A stretch of DNA of 64,000 nucleotides from Weissella sagaensis (GCF_005405285.1 NZ_BJDT01000003.1:163464-227463), one strand, 5' to 3'. Counted from the stretch's first letter, positions 44,826 through 54,995 are shown. The notes: generated by a model from the sequence alone, not told the origin. Numbers and translations: made by a program.

Positions 44826-46280
44826 TTATTTATTAAAGTGTTCTGCGATAAATTTTTTGATATTACCAATAAAGTTAGCACGTAATAAAATCGTCAAACT
44901 AAAGTAAATGATAATCCCGACAACAATCTGAATAACTGATCTAGCTGGTGTTGCCGCCATATTTATCGTCATGATAAGTAACACAATAAACATCACAATA
45001 CCAGCCACAAAGTATTTCCAAACACCATTGAATAATTTAGCAAAAGACAAATCATAACGCACAACCCAAAACTGGTAAATCGTTACTGCTACTTCCGAAA
45101 TAACAGTTGCAATTGCAGCACCGTATAGACCCCATAATGGAATCGTAATAAAATTCAACAAGATATTAACAAAAGCACCCACCGTTACAGATATCGTAAA
45201 ATCTTTTGTCCGATTAATTGGCATTAAATATTGTGTGCCAATCACATTACTCCAAGCAATGAATAACACAATTGGCGATAAAAGCGAGATTGTCCAACCA
45301 GCAGGCAAAAAGTTAGCACCCATATACCAAATAGCCGTTTTGGGTCCTAATGCCATCATACCAAACATCAATGGCACAGCTAAGGCCGTTACAAAATCCA
45401 TCGATAGATAAATTGCTTTGTTAACAGCCTTCATGTTGCCTTTTGAAAAATAACTGGCAACACGTGGTAACATAACCGTTCCCATCGCTGTCACTAACGC
45501 AAGTGATACTTTCACTATTTTATCAGCATTTTCATAGAATGCGGCTGAGTCAATCGTGCTATTTTGGAATAATGGCAACATTGTTTTATTCAGTTGTAAA
45601 TAAACCTGTGTTGCAATTGTTGGTATAAATAAACCAATCGTTGGTAATAAATGACGTCGTAGATCCAAAGTACTGATTTTTGGGAACTTAACCTTACCTG
45701 GTATATAAAACCACATCGTAATATTACCAACAACTTGCGTTAGAGCTAATAGTAAAATATAACGATTAACATCAGCTGGTGACTTCACAACTAAGAAAAT
45801 TAAGATAACCATCGCAATTTTAACTAGCGAATTACGAATAACTGTTTTCTTAAAATCTTCCAAGCCCATAAAATACCATGAAATATCAAGCAATCCTGAA
45901 ACAATCACCCAAGTTTGTAAATACAATTGGTGATTATTTTGACTAAATTCACCTGATACATTTCGCATGCTATAAATAAATAATATGTAAAGTGCTATTG
46001 AAATTAAACTAACAATTGTGTGCAATAGTTGAATTTCCCAAAAGCGCTTATTTTGTAATGCAACATCATCACGGACATACGCAATTTCACGTTGCCCATA
46101 AAGTGTAATTCCTAACGTTGCAAACAATAAGAAATAACTAACAATTGAATTTGTCCAAGCTTGAACACCCATTCCTGACGCACCTAAAACATGCGAAAGA
46201 TAGGTCATTGTAATTAAGGGCGCTAACACCGTTAGTAATTGATAAAATACATTGTATAAATAATTTTTAACAACTTGCAT
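44826..46280 (-). CDS. Wzx-type polysaccharide flippase
   Basis: This 484-aa protein has about 14 membrane helices and belongs to the MATE/MOP-like polysaccharide export family. The N-terminus VVKNYLYNVFYQLLTVLAPLITMTYLSHVLGASG is typical of RfbX-type flippases. It moves undecaprenyl-linked repeat units across the membrane. It lies between the acyltransferase and GtrB-like genes. Confidence 0.92.
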   Translation of the reverse strand: MQVVKNYLYNVFYQLLTVLAPLITMTYLSHVLGASGMGVQAWTNSIVSYFLLFATLGITLYGQREIAYVRDDVALQNKRFWEIQLLHTIVSLISIALYILFIYSMRNVSGEFSQNNHQLYLQTWVIVSGLLDISWYFMGLEDFKKTVIRNSLVKIAMVILIFLVVKSPADVNRYILLLALTQVVGNITMWFYIPGKVKFPKISTLDLRRHLLPTIGLFIPTIATQVYLQLNKTMLPLFQNSTIDSAAFYENADKIVKVSLALVTAMGTVMLPRVASYFSKGNMKAVNKAIYLSMDFVTALAVPLMFGMMALGPKTAIWYMGANFLPAGWTISLLSPIVLFIAWSNVIGTQYLMPINRTKDFTISVTVGAFVNILLNFITIPLWGLYGAAIATVISEVAVTIYQFWVVRYDLSFAKLFNGVWKYFVAGIVMFIVLLIMTINMAATPARSVIQIVVGIIIYFSLTILLRANFIGNIKKFIAEHFNK

Positions 46281-46331
46281 ATTTTCCTCTATTCATACAG
46301 ACAGGTTGCTCACTCACCTGTATTCCTATTA

Positions 46332-47396
46332 TTAGGGTAATAACCTTTTAACAACTGGGATTCTTTGTAAAATTAATATCATGATGACACTTAACAGCCA
46401 CACAATCAACGGTAAAATAAATAGATGTACCCATGATGATGCCGACAAACTAAATACATGTTCAATTATCATAATCAAAAATTCATGAATCACATATACA
46501 CCTAGTGAAACACCCGAGAGTTTGCGTAGCCATGTTGCAACCTTTGCGGATGGTTGCCAGGTTATATCAAATCGGTGTTGTGTCCACGCCCAAATACCTA
46601 AAGGAATGAAGAAACCACCAATTGAAAAGACACTATACACATCACGAACTGTTTCACCACGTATAGCTGACAGCACAATTGTGGTTAAAATCATAAAAAT
46701 GATACTTAATCCAGTACCAGCATATAACCAATACCGTACTTTTTTAGTTATCTCAAACGTATGTAAATACCAACCAATAAAGAAAATACCAACACCTGTT
46801 GACAAAACCAATGGCACATTATTGACCATTTGATCTGGTGTACGTTGCAACAACATATAGCCATAATTAATAATACCAACGCCGATAACATATAAAGTGA
46901 TGATATATGTCACAACTTTTTTATTAGCTTTTGTTGCCAATACTGATAAGAAAGGCATTGCAATATAGATTGGAATCACAAAATAGAAGAACCAAAAAAT
47001 AGGTTGTATCGTATCATATTCTATCCCATTGATAAATCCTTTAATCGACCAATTATCTTGATGCATGACAAAATGATTCCACGCATACCAAATAAATGAC
47101 CAAAAAATAAATGGCAGCAACACACGAAGCATTCTTTTTTTGAAAAAAGTTTTCGTATCATAACGATCACGATAATTTAACAAATTAGCACCCGATATCA
47201 TGAAGAAAATTGGTACTGCCCAGATAAATACAACTTGAATAATTAAACTAATATACCAACTAGGGTCATGTGGCTTATACTCAAAAGCATATTCTGATGT
47301 ATGTAACCATAATACCGCCATCGTTGCCATAATGTTTAATATATCCATATAGTAGTAATGCTTTTTTTGATTATCTACTAGGATTGGTTTTGCCAT
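46332..47396 (-). CDS. Acyltransferase-3 family O-acyltransferase in polysaccharide cluster
   Basis: This 354-aa protein has about ten membrane helices. Helix 1 reads MDILNIMATMAVLWLHTSEYAF, so the catalytic His is present, but the residue eleven positions before it is Asn rather than the usual Arg. AVPIFFMISGANLL follows, as in WecH-type acyltransferases. It probably acetylates a sugar of the repeat unit. The ATG at 47396 has GGGAG before it and replaces a longer frame starting at 47414. Confidence 0.85.
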   Translation of the reverse strand: MAKPILVDNQKKHYYYMDILNIMATMAVLWLHTSEYAFEYKPHDPSWYISLIIQVVFIWAVPIFFMISGANLLNYRDRYDTKTFFKKRMLRVLLPFIFWSFIWYAWNHFVMHQDNWSIKGFINGIEYDTIQPIFWFFYFVIPIYIAMPFLSVLATKANKKVVTYIITLYVIGVGIINYGYMLLQRTPDQMVNNVPLVLSTGVGIFFIGWYLHTFEITKKVRYWLYAGTGLSIIFMILTTIVLSAIRGETVRDVYSVFSIGGFFIPLGIWAWTQHRFDITWQPSAKVATWLRKLSGVSLGVYVIHEFLIMIIEHVFSLSASSWVHLFILPLIVWLLSVIMILILQRIPVVKRLLP

Positions 47397-47518
47397 ATTT
47401 TCTCCCACTCTCATTGTTAAGTCATATTTCTTAATCTTTTGGTTTCACATATAGCGCTGTCGTTAACACAATTAACCATAATTCATATGTCACAGTGCGC
47501 TACTTTATAATATCCAAA

Positions 47519-47555
47519 AATAAAGACCCAATCAACCGAAGATGACTGAGTCTAA
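47519..47555 (-). terminator. Probable terminator after glf
   Basis: AGACTCA pairs with TGGGTCT and is followed on the minus strand by TTATTTTT. Confidence 0.6.
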
Positions 47556-47560
47556 TTACT

Positions 47561-48739
47561 TTAGTGCTTTTCATCATGTGCAAAATTAAAATCTGCTGGT
47601 ATATCAAATTCTTTCTTAACAGTATTAAATGCTGCATTGAATACTTGGTCCATATCATAATAACGATATTGACCTAGACGACCACCAAAAATAAATTGTG
47701 CTGAATGCTGACGTGCTTCTTTTGCATATTGCTTATACAAATTTGTGTTTTTCTCATCATTAACTGGATAATAAGCTTCCTTTGAACGATCCCATTCTTG
47801 TGGGTATTCCTTCGTCACAATAGTGACACCATCATCTGACAAACCATCAAAATGCTTCCATTCCATCACACGCGTGTAAGGTGTTTCTGCATCAGTATAA
47901 TTAATAACTGAGTTACCTTGGTAGTTATCAACATGCTTCAATTCTGATTCAAAACGAACTGAACGATATTCTAATTCACCAAACTTGTAATCGAAGAATT
48001 GATCAATCATTCCGGTATACACAATACGTGGGAATTCAGCAATGTATTCATCTTTGTGATCAAAGAAATCTTCATTGACACGAACATCGATTAAATCATT
48101 GTCCAACATCTTTTCAAAGATTTGTGTGTAACCACCTACTGGGATACCTTGGTAACGGTGATTAAAGTAGTTATTATCGTAAATGAAACGAACTGGTAGA
48201 CGCTTAATAATGAATGCTGGTAGCTCAGTTGCCTTACGTCCCCATTGCTTTTCTGTATAACCCTTAACCAACTTTTGGTAAATATCAGTACCAATCAATG
48301 AGATAGCTTGTTCTTCCAAATTACGTGGCTCACGATCACCTAATTCAGCTAGTGCTGCCTTTTTTTGCTCTTCAATCTTAGCTTGTGCTTCAGCAGGTGT
48401 CTTAGTTCCCCACATCTCATAGAATGTATTCATATTAAATGGTAGGTTGTATAGTTCACCCTTATAGTTAGCAACAACTTGATTTTGATAACCATTAAAT
48501 TCAGCAAATTGATTAATATACTCCCAAACTTCTTTATTATCAGTATGGAAGATATGGGCACCAAAGTCATGGACCGTAATACCATGTTCTGTATGTGTAT
48601 ACGTATTACCTGCAATATGTGGACGCTTTTCAACAATTAATGAGCGCTTACCACGCTTTGCTGCTTCATAAGCAAAAATTGCACCAAATGGGCCTGCACC
48701 AACAATTAGATAATCATAATTTTTATCGTTTAAAGTCAT
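47561..48739 (-). CDS. glf: UDP-galactopyranose mutase
   Basis: This FAD enzyme converts UDP-galactopyranose to UDP-galactofuranose. The 392-aa protein has the dinucleotide motif DYLIVGAGPFGAIFA at the N-terminus, then HDFGAHIFHT near residue 60, the GYTEKQWGR segment near residue 160 and the C-terminal FGGRLGQYRYYDMDQV with the conserved Arg and Tyr residues. It marks the cluster as producing a galactofuranose-containing polymer. Confidence 0.97.
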   Translation of the reverse strand: MTLNDKNYDYLIVGAGPFGAIFAYEAAKRGKRSLIVEKRPHIAGNTYTHTEHGITVHDFGAHIFHTDNKEVWEYINQFAEFNGYQNQVVANYKGELYNLPFNMNTFYEMWGTKTPAEAQAKIEEQKKAALAELGDREPRNLEEQAISLIGTDIYQKLVKGYTEKQWGRKATELPAFIIKRLPVRFIYDNNYFNHRYQGIPVGGYTQIFEKMLDNDLIDVRVNEDFFDHKDEYIAEFPRIVYTGMIDQFFDYKFGELEYRSVRFESELKHVDNYQGNSVINYTDAETPYTRVMEWKHFDGLSDDGVTIVTKEYPQEWDRSKEAYYPVNDEKNTNLYKQYAKEARQHSAQFIFGGRLGQYRYYDMDQVFNAAFNTVKKEFDIPADFNFAHDEKH

Positions 48740-48813
48740 TTTTATTATCCCCTATTACATCTTTATATAAAATACATTAAATATACTCTATCATAATTTA
48801 TGATTCCACAACC

Positions 48814-49587
48814 TTAAAAATGAACCTTTTTGCGACCATTTTTGAAAAATTTTCGTTTCAAAAATTGCGTTCCTTTATCAATCCAATTTGTTTTTTCAGT
48901 TGTGATAATCGGATATTCCGCAAATGTTTTTTGTTCCGTGTACAACCAAGTATCCATTAAGCGTTCAGATAGAAAACCAAAAACGCGTTGCTCTTGACCT
49001 TCGTACTCACGGTACGGAATACGCTTTTCAACTTCATCTAATACATCAAACATAAATGATGTATATGACTGAAAGTTTTCCTGGTTCATAATACTCATAT
49101 TAAACAAATGGGCCCGCTTTGATTGTCCCATTGTGATAAATGCCTCGTAATAAGTTGGAAATTTTTCTTTTATCACATCTGCCATCACAAAGTATGGTTC
49201 ATTCTTATGCGCATTCAAATAATGATTTTTTTGGCTTTCAATATAATAATTACGTTGCTTCGGTAATAACACGTCCACTTTTTTCAGTGCTGTGCGAATT
49301 TGTGCTTCTGATAGAATATTATTCAAATCATGACCACCCTTACTACCAAGGTAGCGCCGGTAATGTACTAAACCAATAATATCTTCGTCTTGTAAGTTGT
49401 TTTTTGCCCAATACAAAGCTGTTAATTCATTATAAAACGGATTCATTTTTGACATATTTTTCCCAGTATTATCTTTTAAATAACCTGCAGGAATTTGATC
49501 TCGTAAATCCGCACCCACCATAATGGGGTAATAAGCCGCCTCATCAGGGATTTGATATGGTTTATGTGTTGCTATCAAAACTTTCAT
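48814..49587 (-). CDS. DUF4422 capsular polysaccharide glycosyltransferase-like protein
   Basis: This 257-aa protein begins KVLIATHKPYQIPDEAAYYPIMVGA and contains NPFYNELTALYWAKNNLQDEDIIGLVHYRRYL, diagnostic of DUF4422. Such proteins are found in capsule and O-antigen clusters and are assigned as glycosyltransferases. It lies between wzy and glf. The donor sugar is unknown. Confidence 0.88.
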   Translation of the reverse strand: MKVLIATHKPYQIPDEAAYYPIMVGADLRDQIPAGYLKDNTGKNMSKMNPFYNELTALYWAKNNLQDEDIIGLVHYRRYLGSKGGHDLNNILSEAQIRTALKKVDVLLPKQRNYYIESQKNHYLNAHKNEPYFVMADVIKEKFPTYYEAFITMGQSKRAHLFNMSIMNQENFQSYTSFMFDVLDEVEKRIPYREYEGQEQRVFGFLSERLMDTWLYTEQKTFAEYPIITTEKTNWIDKGTQFLKRKFFKNGRKKVHF

Positions 49588-49601
49588 ACAATTATATTTC
49601 C

Positions 49602-50978
49602 TTACTTGCTACTAACTTCATCTTCTGCTAAATGAATAACTCGCCAATAGAAAAATAGCATTAATAAAATTGGCCATGATGTCACGTTGGCAGGTGTTAC
49701 TGCTGCCACTATTAAAATAGCTGCTGTTGTGACAAAAAATGCCTTAATAACAATCCGATAAAACACAATATGTTCAGGATTATTTAATTGTCCCAATGAC
49801 TTTAAGACGGTCATTGCACGCTTGATCAAGCCAAATAATAACCAAGCACCAGTAGCCATAAATAATAATCCATACCGTGCTAACCAACCAAACACATCAT
49901 TTAAAATTGGATATGATTGATTTTTATACACTGCCATGTATTCATAATTATTCTTAGACCATTGTGGTAAGTTGTCTACAATGTACGGACCTTCATATCC
50001 ATAACCTACTCCCAACAATGGATGATGTAACCAGGCACCGATTAGACCAATCGTACCACCTAAACGATTATCAGTGCCACCTTTTTCAAACAGCCACCGA
50101 TTAAGTAATTCATTAACTGATGGCATTGCAACATATGCAAGCGCACTACCTACCAAGGCTATCATCCCCAAAACAAACAACCACAATTTTTGATTTCTAG
50201 GTGCCATTAACCAATACAGCAACGCTAAAATAAAAATAATTAAAAAGCCAGTGGTTGTTTTAGCATAAAGTAAGACTAAAGCAATAAAAATAACAATTAA
50301 CCAAGATAATATATACAATTTACGATGATTTTTAAACGACTTTATCGGTTCTTGAATAATCATCAATAATAATGGTGCAAATGCTAACCCTAGTAACAAT
50401 GCCAAAAAAGATGCTTCGGGCTCTAATCCATTTAAACGGAATAATGTGGTCACATAACTACCATTATTATAAAAGTCACGATCTAACCAATGACGCTCAA
50501 ACAGACTCGCTATAGCATTTGTTATTCGACTAAAGCGTCCAACTCCGAGTAAAAACAGAATTTGTGGCACTAGAACAATAACTGAATAACCAATAATCGT
50601 CCAAATAACACTTTTAACAAATTTTTTTGCATCATCAAATGATTGAATCGCCATTTTTTGAACAGTGTAGGCTACCCAAATAACCAAAATCATTTGAATA
50701 AAGGATACTAAACTGTGTAATAAACCATATGTTTGCTGACTATTCCCTATTTTCACTGATTGGTAGGCCATCAAACATAACTGTACAACCACAAACACAC
50801 CCCAAAGACGTAAAGTGGTTGTTTTGGGTAATACCGTGCTTAATAACTGTGGTTGTACATACAATTTACCTAATATATATAATCCAAAAACCGCAATCGC
50901 AATTTGAGCAAACGAATCAAAGAAGAAAAATGTATACGTCTTTGGAAGCATTGCAAATGGCATTAACCAAGACATCAT
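49602..50978 (-). CDS. Wzy-type polysaccharide polymerase / O-antigen ligase family
   Basis: This 458-aa protein has about twelve membrane helices and a larger external loop around residues 310-370 (LIGAWLHHPLLGVGYGYEGP), the H-X-GVGYG style pattern of the Wzy_C/O-antigen-ligase fold. It joins repeat units on the outer membrane face. GGAG precedes the start. The sequence is otherwise unremarkable, as these proteins diverge fast. Confidence 0.8.
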   Translation of the reverse strand: MMSWLMPFAMLPKTYTFFFFDSFAQIAIAVFGLYILGKLYVQPQLLSTVLPKTTTLRLWGVFVVVQLCLMAYQSVKIGNSQQTYGLLHSLVSFIQMILVIWVAYTVQKMAIQSFDDAKKFVKSVIWTIIGYSVIVLVPQILFLLGVGRFSRITNAIASLFERHWLDRDFYNNGSYVTTLFRLNGLEPEASFLALLLGLAFAPLLLMIIQEPIKSFKNHRKLYILSWLIVIFIALVLLYAKTTTGFLIIFILALLYWLMAPRNQKLWLFVLGMIALVGSALAYVAMPSVNELLNRWLFEKGGTDNRLGGTIGLIGAWLHHPLLGVGYGYEGPYIVDNLPQWSKNNYEYMAVYKNQSYPILNDVFGWLARYGLLFMATGAWLLFGLIKRAMTVLKSLGQLNNPEHIVFYRIVIKAFFVTTAAILIVAAVTPANVTSWPILLMLFFYWRVIHLAEDEVSSK

Positions 50979-50991
50979 ATAAAACTCCTTT

Positions 50992-51627
50992 TTAATTCTT
51001 TACTGCTTTCATATTTTTGTAGATGCCGGTAAAGAATGCCAAAACAATTCCCACAGCCAAACCAACAACTAAACCAAACAATGCTGCTTTCTTTGGTGAA
51101 CCGCCAGAAACAATTGTCGCCGTTTGTGCATTTTTAGCTGATGACATTAATTCTGGTTGTGGCATATCAGCAATTAATTTTGGTGCATTCTTAGCGTATG
51201 AATCCGTATAAGCATTCACCATCTTCACTGCTTTAGTGCCCTTATCAATACCAGATATTTTTGCTTTAATTAACAAAGTAGTTTCTGGTGATGATAAGGT
51301 TAATGCTTGGCGCAATTGTGCGCCAGTCACCTTAACGTGTTGCTTTTTTAATTGTGCAACAGCAGGGTCAATAATTGTACGATCTTTTCCGATTTCTCGA
51401 TAAGTTTTTAACATCCAAGCGTTTCCATTAACTTGTGAATTAGGATCCTTAGCATTGCTATCAATCTTACCAACATACATTGTGCGTGTAGCACTAACAT
51501 TAATTGATGATGGTTGCTTGTTAATAAAGAACATCCCCATTGCACTAATAATGCCTAAGATAATAATCCACCAAGCATTACGAAGCAAATGCTTAAATAA
51601 ATCGGTAACAGTAAATTGATTATTCAT
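50992..51627 (-). CDS. Wzz/CpsC-like chain-length determinant protein
   Basis: This 211-aa protein has two membrane helices (about residues 17-33 and 180-202) around an extracellular domain, the polysaccharide co-polymerase topology; the N-terminus TVTDLFKHLLRNAWWIIILGI is typical. No tyrosine-kinase domain is fused and no CpsD-like kinase is encoded nearby. It probably sets chain length with Wzy, directly downstream. Confidence 0.85.
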   Translation of the reverse strand: MNNQFTVTDLFKHLLRNAWWIIILGIISAMGMFFINKQPSSINVSATRTMYVGKIDSNAKDPNSQVNGNAWMLKTYREIGKDRTIIDPAVAQLKKQHVKVTGAQLRQALTLSSPETTLLIKAKISGIDKGTKAVKMVNAYTDSYAKNAPKLIADMPQPELMSSAKNAQTATIVSGGSPKKAALFGLVVGLAVGIVLAFFTGIYKNMKAVKN

Positions 51628-51741
51628 TTCTATTATTCCCTTTTAAACTTAAAATTTCTGATTAAATTTTAATCAGTTAAAAATTAAAACTTATTATTTC
51701 TAATTATACAGGAGAAATAATAAGTTTTATAGTTGAATACG

Positions 51742-52365
51742 CTACATTGCGCCTTCACCCTTAAAAACAGCGATAACTGTCATAAACAAAATTTTGAAAT
51801 CAAACCATAAGTCAGCTTGATCAACATAGCCAATTTCTAGCTCAGCACGTTCTGGATATTGTATTTCACTCCGCCCACTAGCTTGCCAAAGGCCCATTGC
51901 GCCTGGTTTAACTGATAGGAATTTATCAACATCATCCCCATATTCAACCAATTCTTTTTCTACTACTGGACGTGGACCAACAATACTCATCTCGCCATTT
52001 AAAATGTTAATAAACTGCGGTAATTCGTCAATAGATGTTTTACGTAAAAAAGCACCAAATTTCGTGATGCGTGGGTCCTCTTCAGTTGGTAATTTATAGC
52101 CATTCGCAACGAATTTTGCGTATAAGTCTTTATTTGCATATAATTTTTCTTCAGCACCTACGACCATCGAACGAAACTTATAAATACCGAATTCTTGATG
52201 CCCCATACCAACGCGTTTTTGTTGATAAAAAACAGGACCTTTATTATCACCAAATAAATAAAATAATGATATCACTAAGAAAACTGGGGATAAAATGATC
52301 AACGCAAATAATGCTACTGAAATATCTAAAAACCGCTTTGAAAAAATATAACTTTTTTCTGACAA
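51742..52365 (-). CDS. Priming sugar transferase (undecaprenyl-phosphate sugar phosphotransferase)
   Basis: This enzyme starts the repeat unit by placing a sugar-1-phosphate on undecaprenyl phosphate. After an N-terminal membrane helix (residues 15-37) the catalytic core shows FYQQKRVGMGHQEFGIYKFRSM, LRKTSIDELPQFINILNGEMSIVGPRP and GLWQASGRSEIQY, all typical of the family. The start is ambiguous. A TTG at 52365 has GGAG eight bases before it (207 aa). An ATG at 52395 that overlaps the stop codon of the upstream map gene (TAATG) would give 217 aa. Confidence 0.92.
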   Translation of the reverse strand: MSEKSYIFSKRFLDISVALFALIILSPVFLVISLFYLFGDNKGPVFYQQKRVGMGHQEFGIYKFRSMVVGAEEKLYANKDLYAKFVANGYKLPTEEDPRITKFGAFLRKTSIDELPQFINILNGEMSIVGPRPVVEKELVEYGDDVDKFLSVKPGAMGLWQASGRSEIQYPERAELEIGYVDQADLWFDFKILFMTVIAVFKGEGAM

Positions 52366-52394
52366 ATCAAAATCTCCTTTGCAATCAAAAAACA

Positions 52395-53177
52395 TTACAA
52401 ATACTTTGCATCAAATTCTGAATCTTGTGATGTCAAAATCTTAGGCCCCTCATTTGTAATGGCAATCACATGTTCATATTGCGCTGACCAAGAACCATCC
52501 TCTGTTGTAACTGTCCAACCATCTTCTGTCGATGTATTGACTTTCCAGCCACCCAAATTAACCATTGGTTCAATCGTAATCGTCATACCTGGCTTCAAAC
52601 GCAACCCATGACCAGCTTTCCCATAGTGTGGGATTGCTGGTTCTTCATGCATAGTTGGCTGAATACCGTGACCAACATATTCACGGACATTACCGTAGCC
52701 ATTTTCTTGCGTCACATATTGATCAATTGCGGCACCAATATCACCGACACGATTACCTACTTGCGCCTGATCAATACCAATATAAAGTGCTTTTTTTGTA
52801 ACAGCCATTAATTTTTCCACTTGATCAGATACTTGACCAACTGCATATGTCCAGGCTGAATCAGAATAGTAGCCATCAAGGTCGACAACCGTATCAACTT
52901 TGACAATGTCACCTTCTTTTAGATACAAATGTTTACGTGGAAAGGCATGTGCCACTTCCTCATTGACCGATACAGTTGTTGCATATTCAAATCCTTCGAA
53001 CCCGATTTGGGCAGCACGACCACCATGACTTTCAATATAGTGACGACTAAACTTTTCAATCTCCCATGTTGAAATACCTGGTTTGATTAAATTCCGAAGT
53101 CCTTTATGCATACCTGCAATAATAGCACCAGATTTCTTCATCCCTTCGATTTCTCGTTGTGATTTTATTGTAATCAT
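52395..53177 (-). CDS. map: Methionine aminopeptidase, type I
   Basis: This enzyme removes N-terminal Met from nascent proteins. The 260-aa protein has the pita-bread metal ligands in KVDTVVDLDGYYSDSAWTYAVG (two Asp), GHGIQPTMHEEPAIP (His and Glu near 170-180) and TIEPMVNLG (Glu), and the substrate His in HAFPRK. It sits at the head of the polysaccharide genes, overlapping the next gene's alternative start, an unusual place for map. It has about ten residues beyond the family core at the C-terminus. Confidence 0.95.
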   Translation of the reverse strand: MITIKSQREIEGMKKSGAIIAGMHKGLRNLIKPGISTWEIEKFSRHYIESHGGRAAQIGFEGFEYATTVSVNEEVAHAFPRKHLYLKEGDIVKVDTVVDLDGYYSDSAWTYAVGQVSDQVEKLMAVTKKALYIGIDQAQVGNRVGDIGAAIDQYVTQENGYGNVREYVGHGIQPTMHEEPAIPHYGKAGHGLRLKPGMTITIEPMVNLGGWKVNTSTEDGWTVTTEDGSWSAQYEHVIAITNEGPKILTSQDSEFDAKYL

Positions 53178-53270
53178 TTATCTATAACCTGCTTTTCTTA
53201 ATTCAGTTTAATTACTTGTATTATACGCTTACTTGTACAATTGTTGCTAATTTTTACATTATCTTATAAA

Positions 53271-53304
53271 AAAAGATTGAGACAAAAAGATGCCCCAACC
53301 TTTT
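53271..53304 (-). terminator. Terminator after the GH25 muramidase
   Basis: AAAGGTTGGGGC pairs with GTCTCAATCTTT (with G-U pairs) and is followed by TTTT on the minus strand. Confidence 0.7.
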
Positions 53305-53355
53305 GTATTATACTAAATTAAAATTCAACTTAAATATATCATTAAATTGATATTC

Positions 53356-54767
53356 TTAACGCAAATAAAATGTATTATCATTACCGAAATAATACCAGTG
53401 GCCATTTATTTTTCGATGACCTTGTACAGCACGGCCATCTGATCCCACATAATAGCGGTAACCCCAAGCACTCTTCCATTTATTTTCTTGACGAACACCT
53501 TTTTCAAACCAGTAGTAAGCACCCATGTAAAATCTAAATCCTGTAAATAATTGATTATTTTCAAACCAGCGCCATCCCTGCGGGGTATCCAAATATCCTT
53601 GGCGCTTGGTATTAACTTTAGTTAAAACACCTTGTTCATTCGCTAGAAAATGTTGCTTATTGATGGTTACTTTTTGATTTGTTTGTAGATAAAACGTCCC
53701 ATTATCACCAAAGTAATATTGCTTTTGATTAATAGTTTGTAATCCCTGCACAGCTCGTCCATCAAAGCCAACATAATAGCGATTACCCCAGGCACTTTCC
53801 CATTGATTGACTTGACGAACACCATTTTTAAACCAATAATAAGCACCCCTATAAAACCTAAATCCTGTGAAAAGGCGTCCTTTTTCATACCAACGCCATG
53901 CCGTACCATCATCAATGTATCCTTGATAATGAGTCGATTCTTTTTTTCAACTGGTTTAGTTGGCAAAACTGGTTTTGGCTGCGTCTCATGCTCATTATTT
54001 TGTATTGCATCATTCACGTTAGTTGTCGTTGCCTGTTCTTCTAAGAATTGTGAACCATAGTCAACAGATACATCAAATACGCCTGTTACGCCTGGAAAAT
54101 TCGTATTAGAATTCCATTGCCACGCACCATATTGTTGATGCCATAAATTATCACTAGTCGGATTATAAGGATACGAAGCCATCCATATATTGCGATTACC
54201 AAATAAATTCACGTCTAATTGGATTTGCGAAATGTAGTATGGCGCTGTATACAACATTTGACGCTGATAGCCAAGTGCTGTTAAACGATTACGAAACGCC
54301 AAAGCATTATTTGTAACATTTCCTGCCTGTGTCTGTGAATCTTCTAAATCATTTGCTAAAACAGTTGTGGTTGGCAGACCCAGCTTTTGAACTTGATTCG
54401 CAAAATAATCGGCTTCTTGATATGCTTCCTGTGGTGAGCGATATTTGGCATAGTGATAAGCTAAAACAATTAATCCTGCAGCGCGCGCATTTGAAATCTG
54501 AGTTGCTGCCACTGGACTAACATAATAATTTCCTTCAGTTAGCTTAATAATCACTCCCCGCACACCATGCGCCTTCATTTTTTGAAAATCAGTTACTGAT
54601 AGTGTTTTATTCCACGACGACACATCAACCAAATCCATTCGTGGTTTGTTTGCTTCGCCTGCTGTGATGTTGGGGACACTATTTGCCGTCACATCATTTG
54701 TAGATAATGCATACATGCCAACTATACTAGTTGCGGCAATCATCACGATTTTTTTTAAGTTATTCAT
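53356..54767 (-). pseudogene. GH25 muramidase with wall-binding repeats, split by a frameshift (possibly programmed)
   Basis: The first frame encodes a signal peptide, then a GH25 lysozyme domain (MDLVDVSSWN near 45, LTEGNYY, AYHYAKY, NDLEDSQ near 142 with the catalytic acid pair, and WQWNSNTNFPGV), then a Pro/Lys linker. In the linker the sequence GAAAAAAAG contains an in-frame A AAA AAG heptamer (about 53941-53948). In the zero frame 92 unrelated residues follow, to a stop at 53667. In the -1 frame the chain runs without a stop to 53356 and encodes four or five aromatic wall-binding repeats (ESTHYQGYIDDGTAWRW, FYRGAYYWFKNGVRQ, NRYYVGFDGRAVQGLQ, QYYFGDNGTFYLQ). A full protein would be about 470 aa. 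This may be a sequencing error, a phase-variable tract, a dead gene or true -1 frameshifting. Confidence 0.8.
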
Positions 54768-54995
54768 ATTTTCACCTTAATCATTTAACATAATTAATTT
54801 GCTGCTTTCGTTAGGATAATAAAATCAGCACTGTGCACAAGCGCTTTTTTAGAATACTACATCGGGTGAGTCGTATATGAATAACTTTTTCTGTTTCATT
54901 AAATTTTTAGTCAATATTCCAGTTGTATTTGAGATTTAACATATTTTCCAAAAAAAATTTGCTTTTTTACATAAATAAATTTAGATAACCGTCAT

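Noticed and set aside
53356..53751. Separate small wall-binding protein gene
   Set aside because: The same frame is open back to the slippery tract at 53941 and continues the repeat pattern; it is the 3' part of the muramidase gene.
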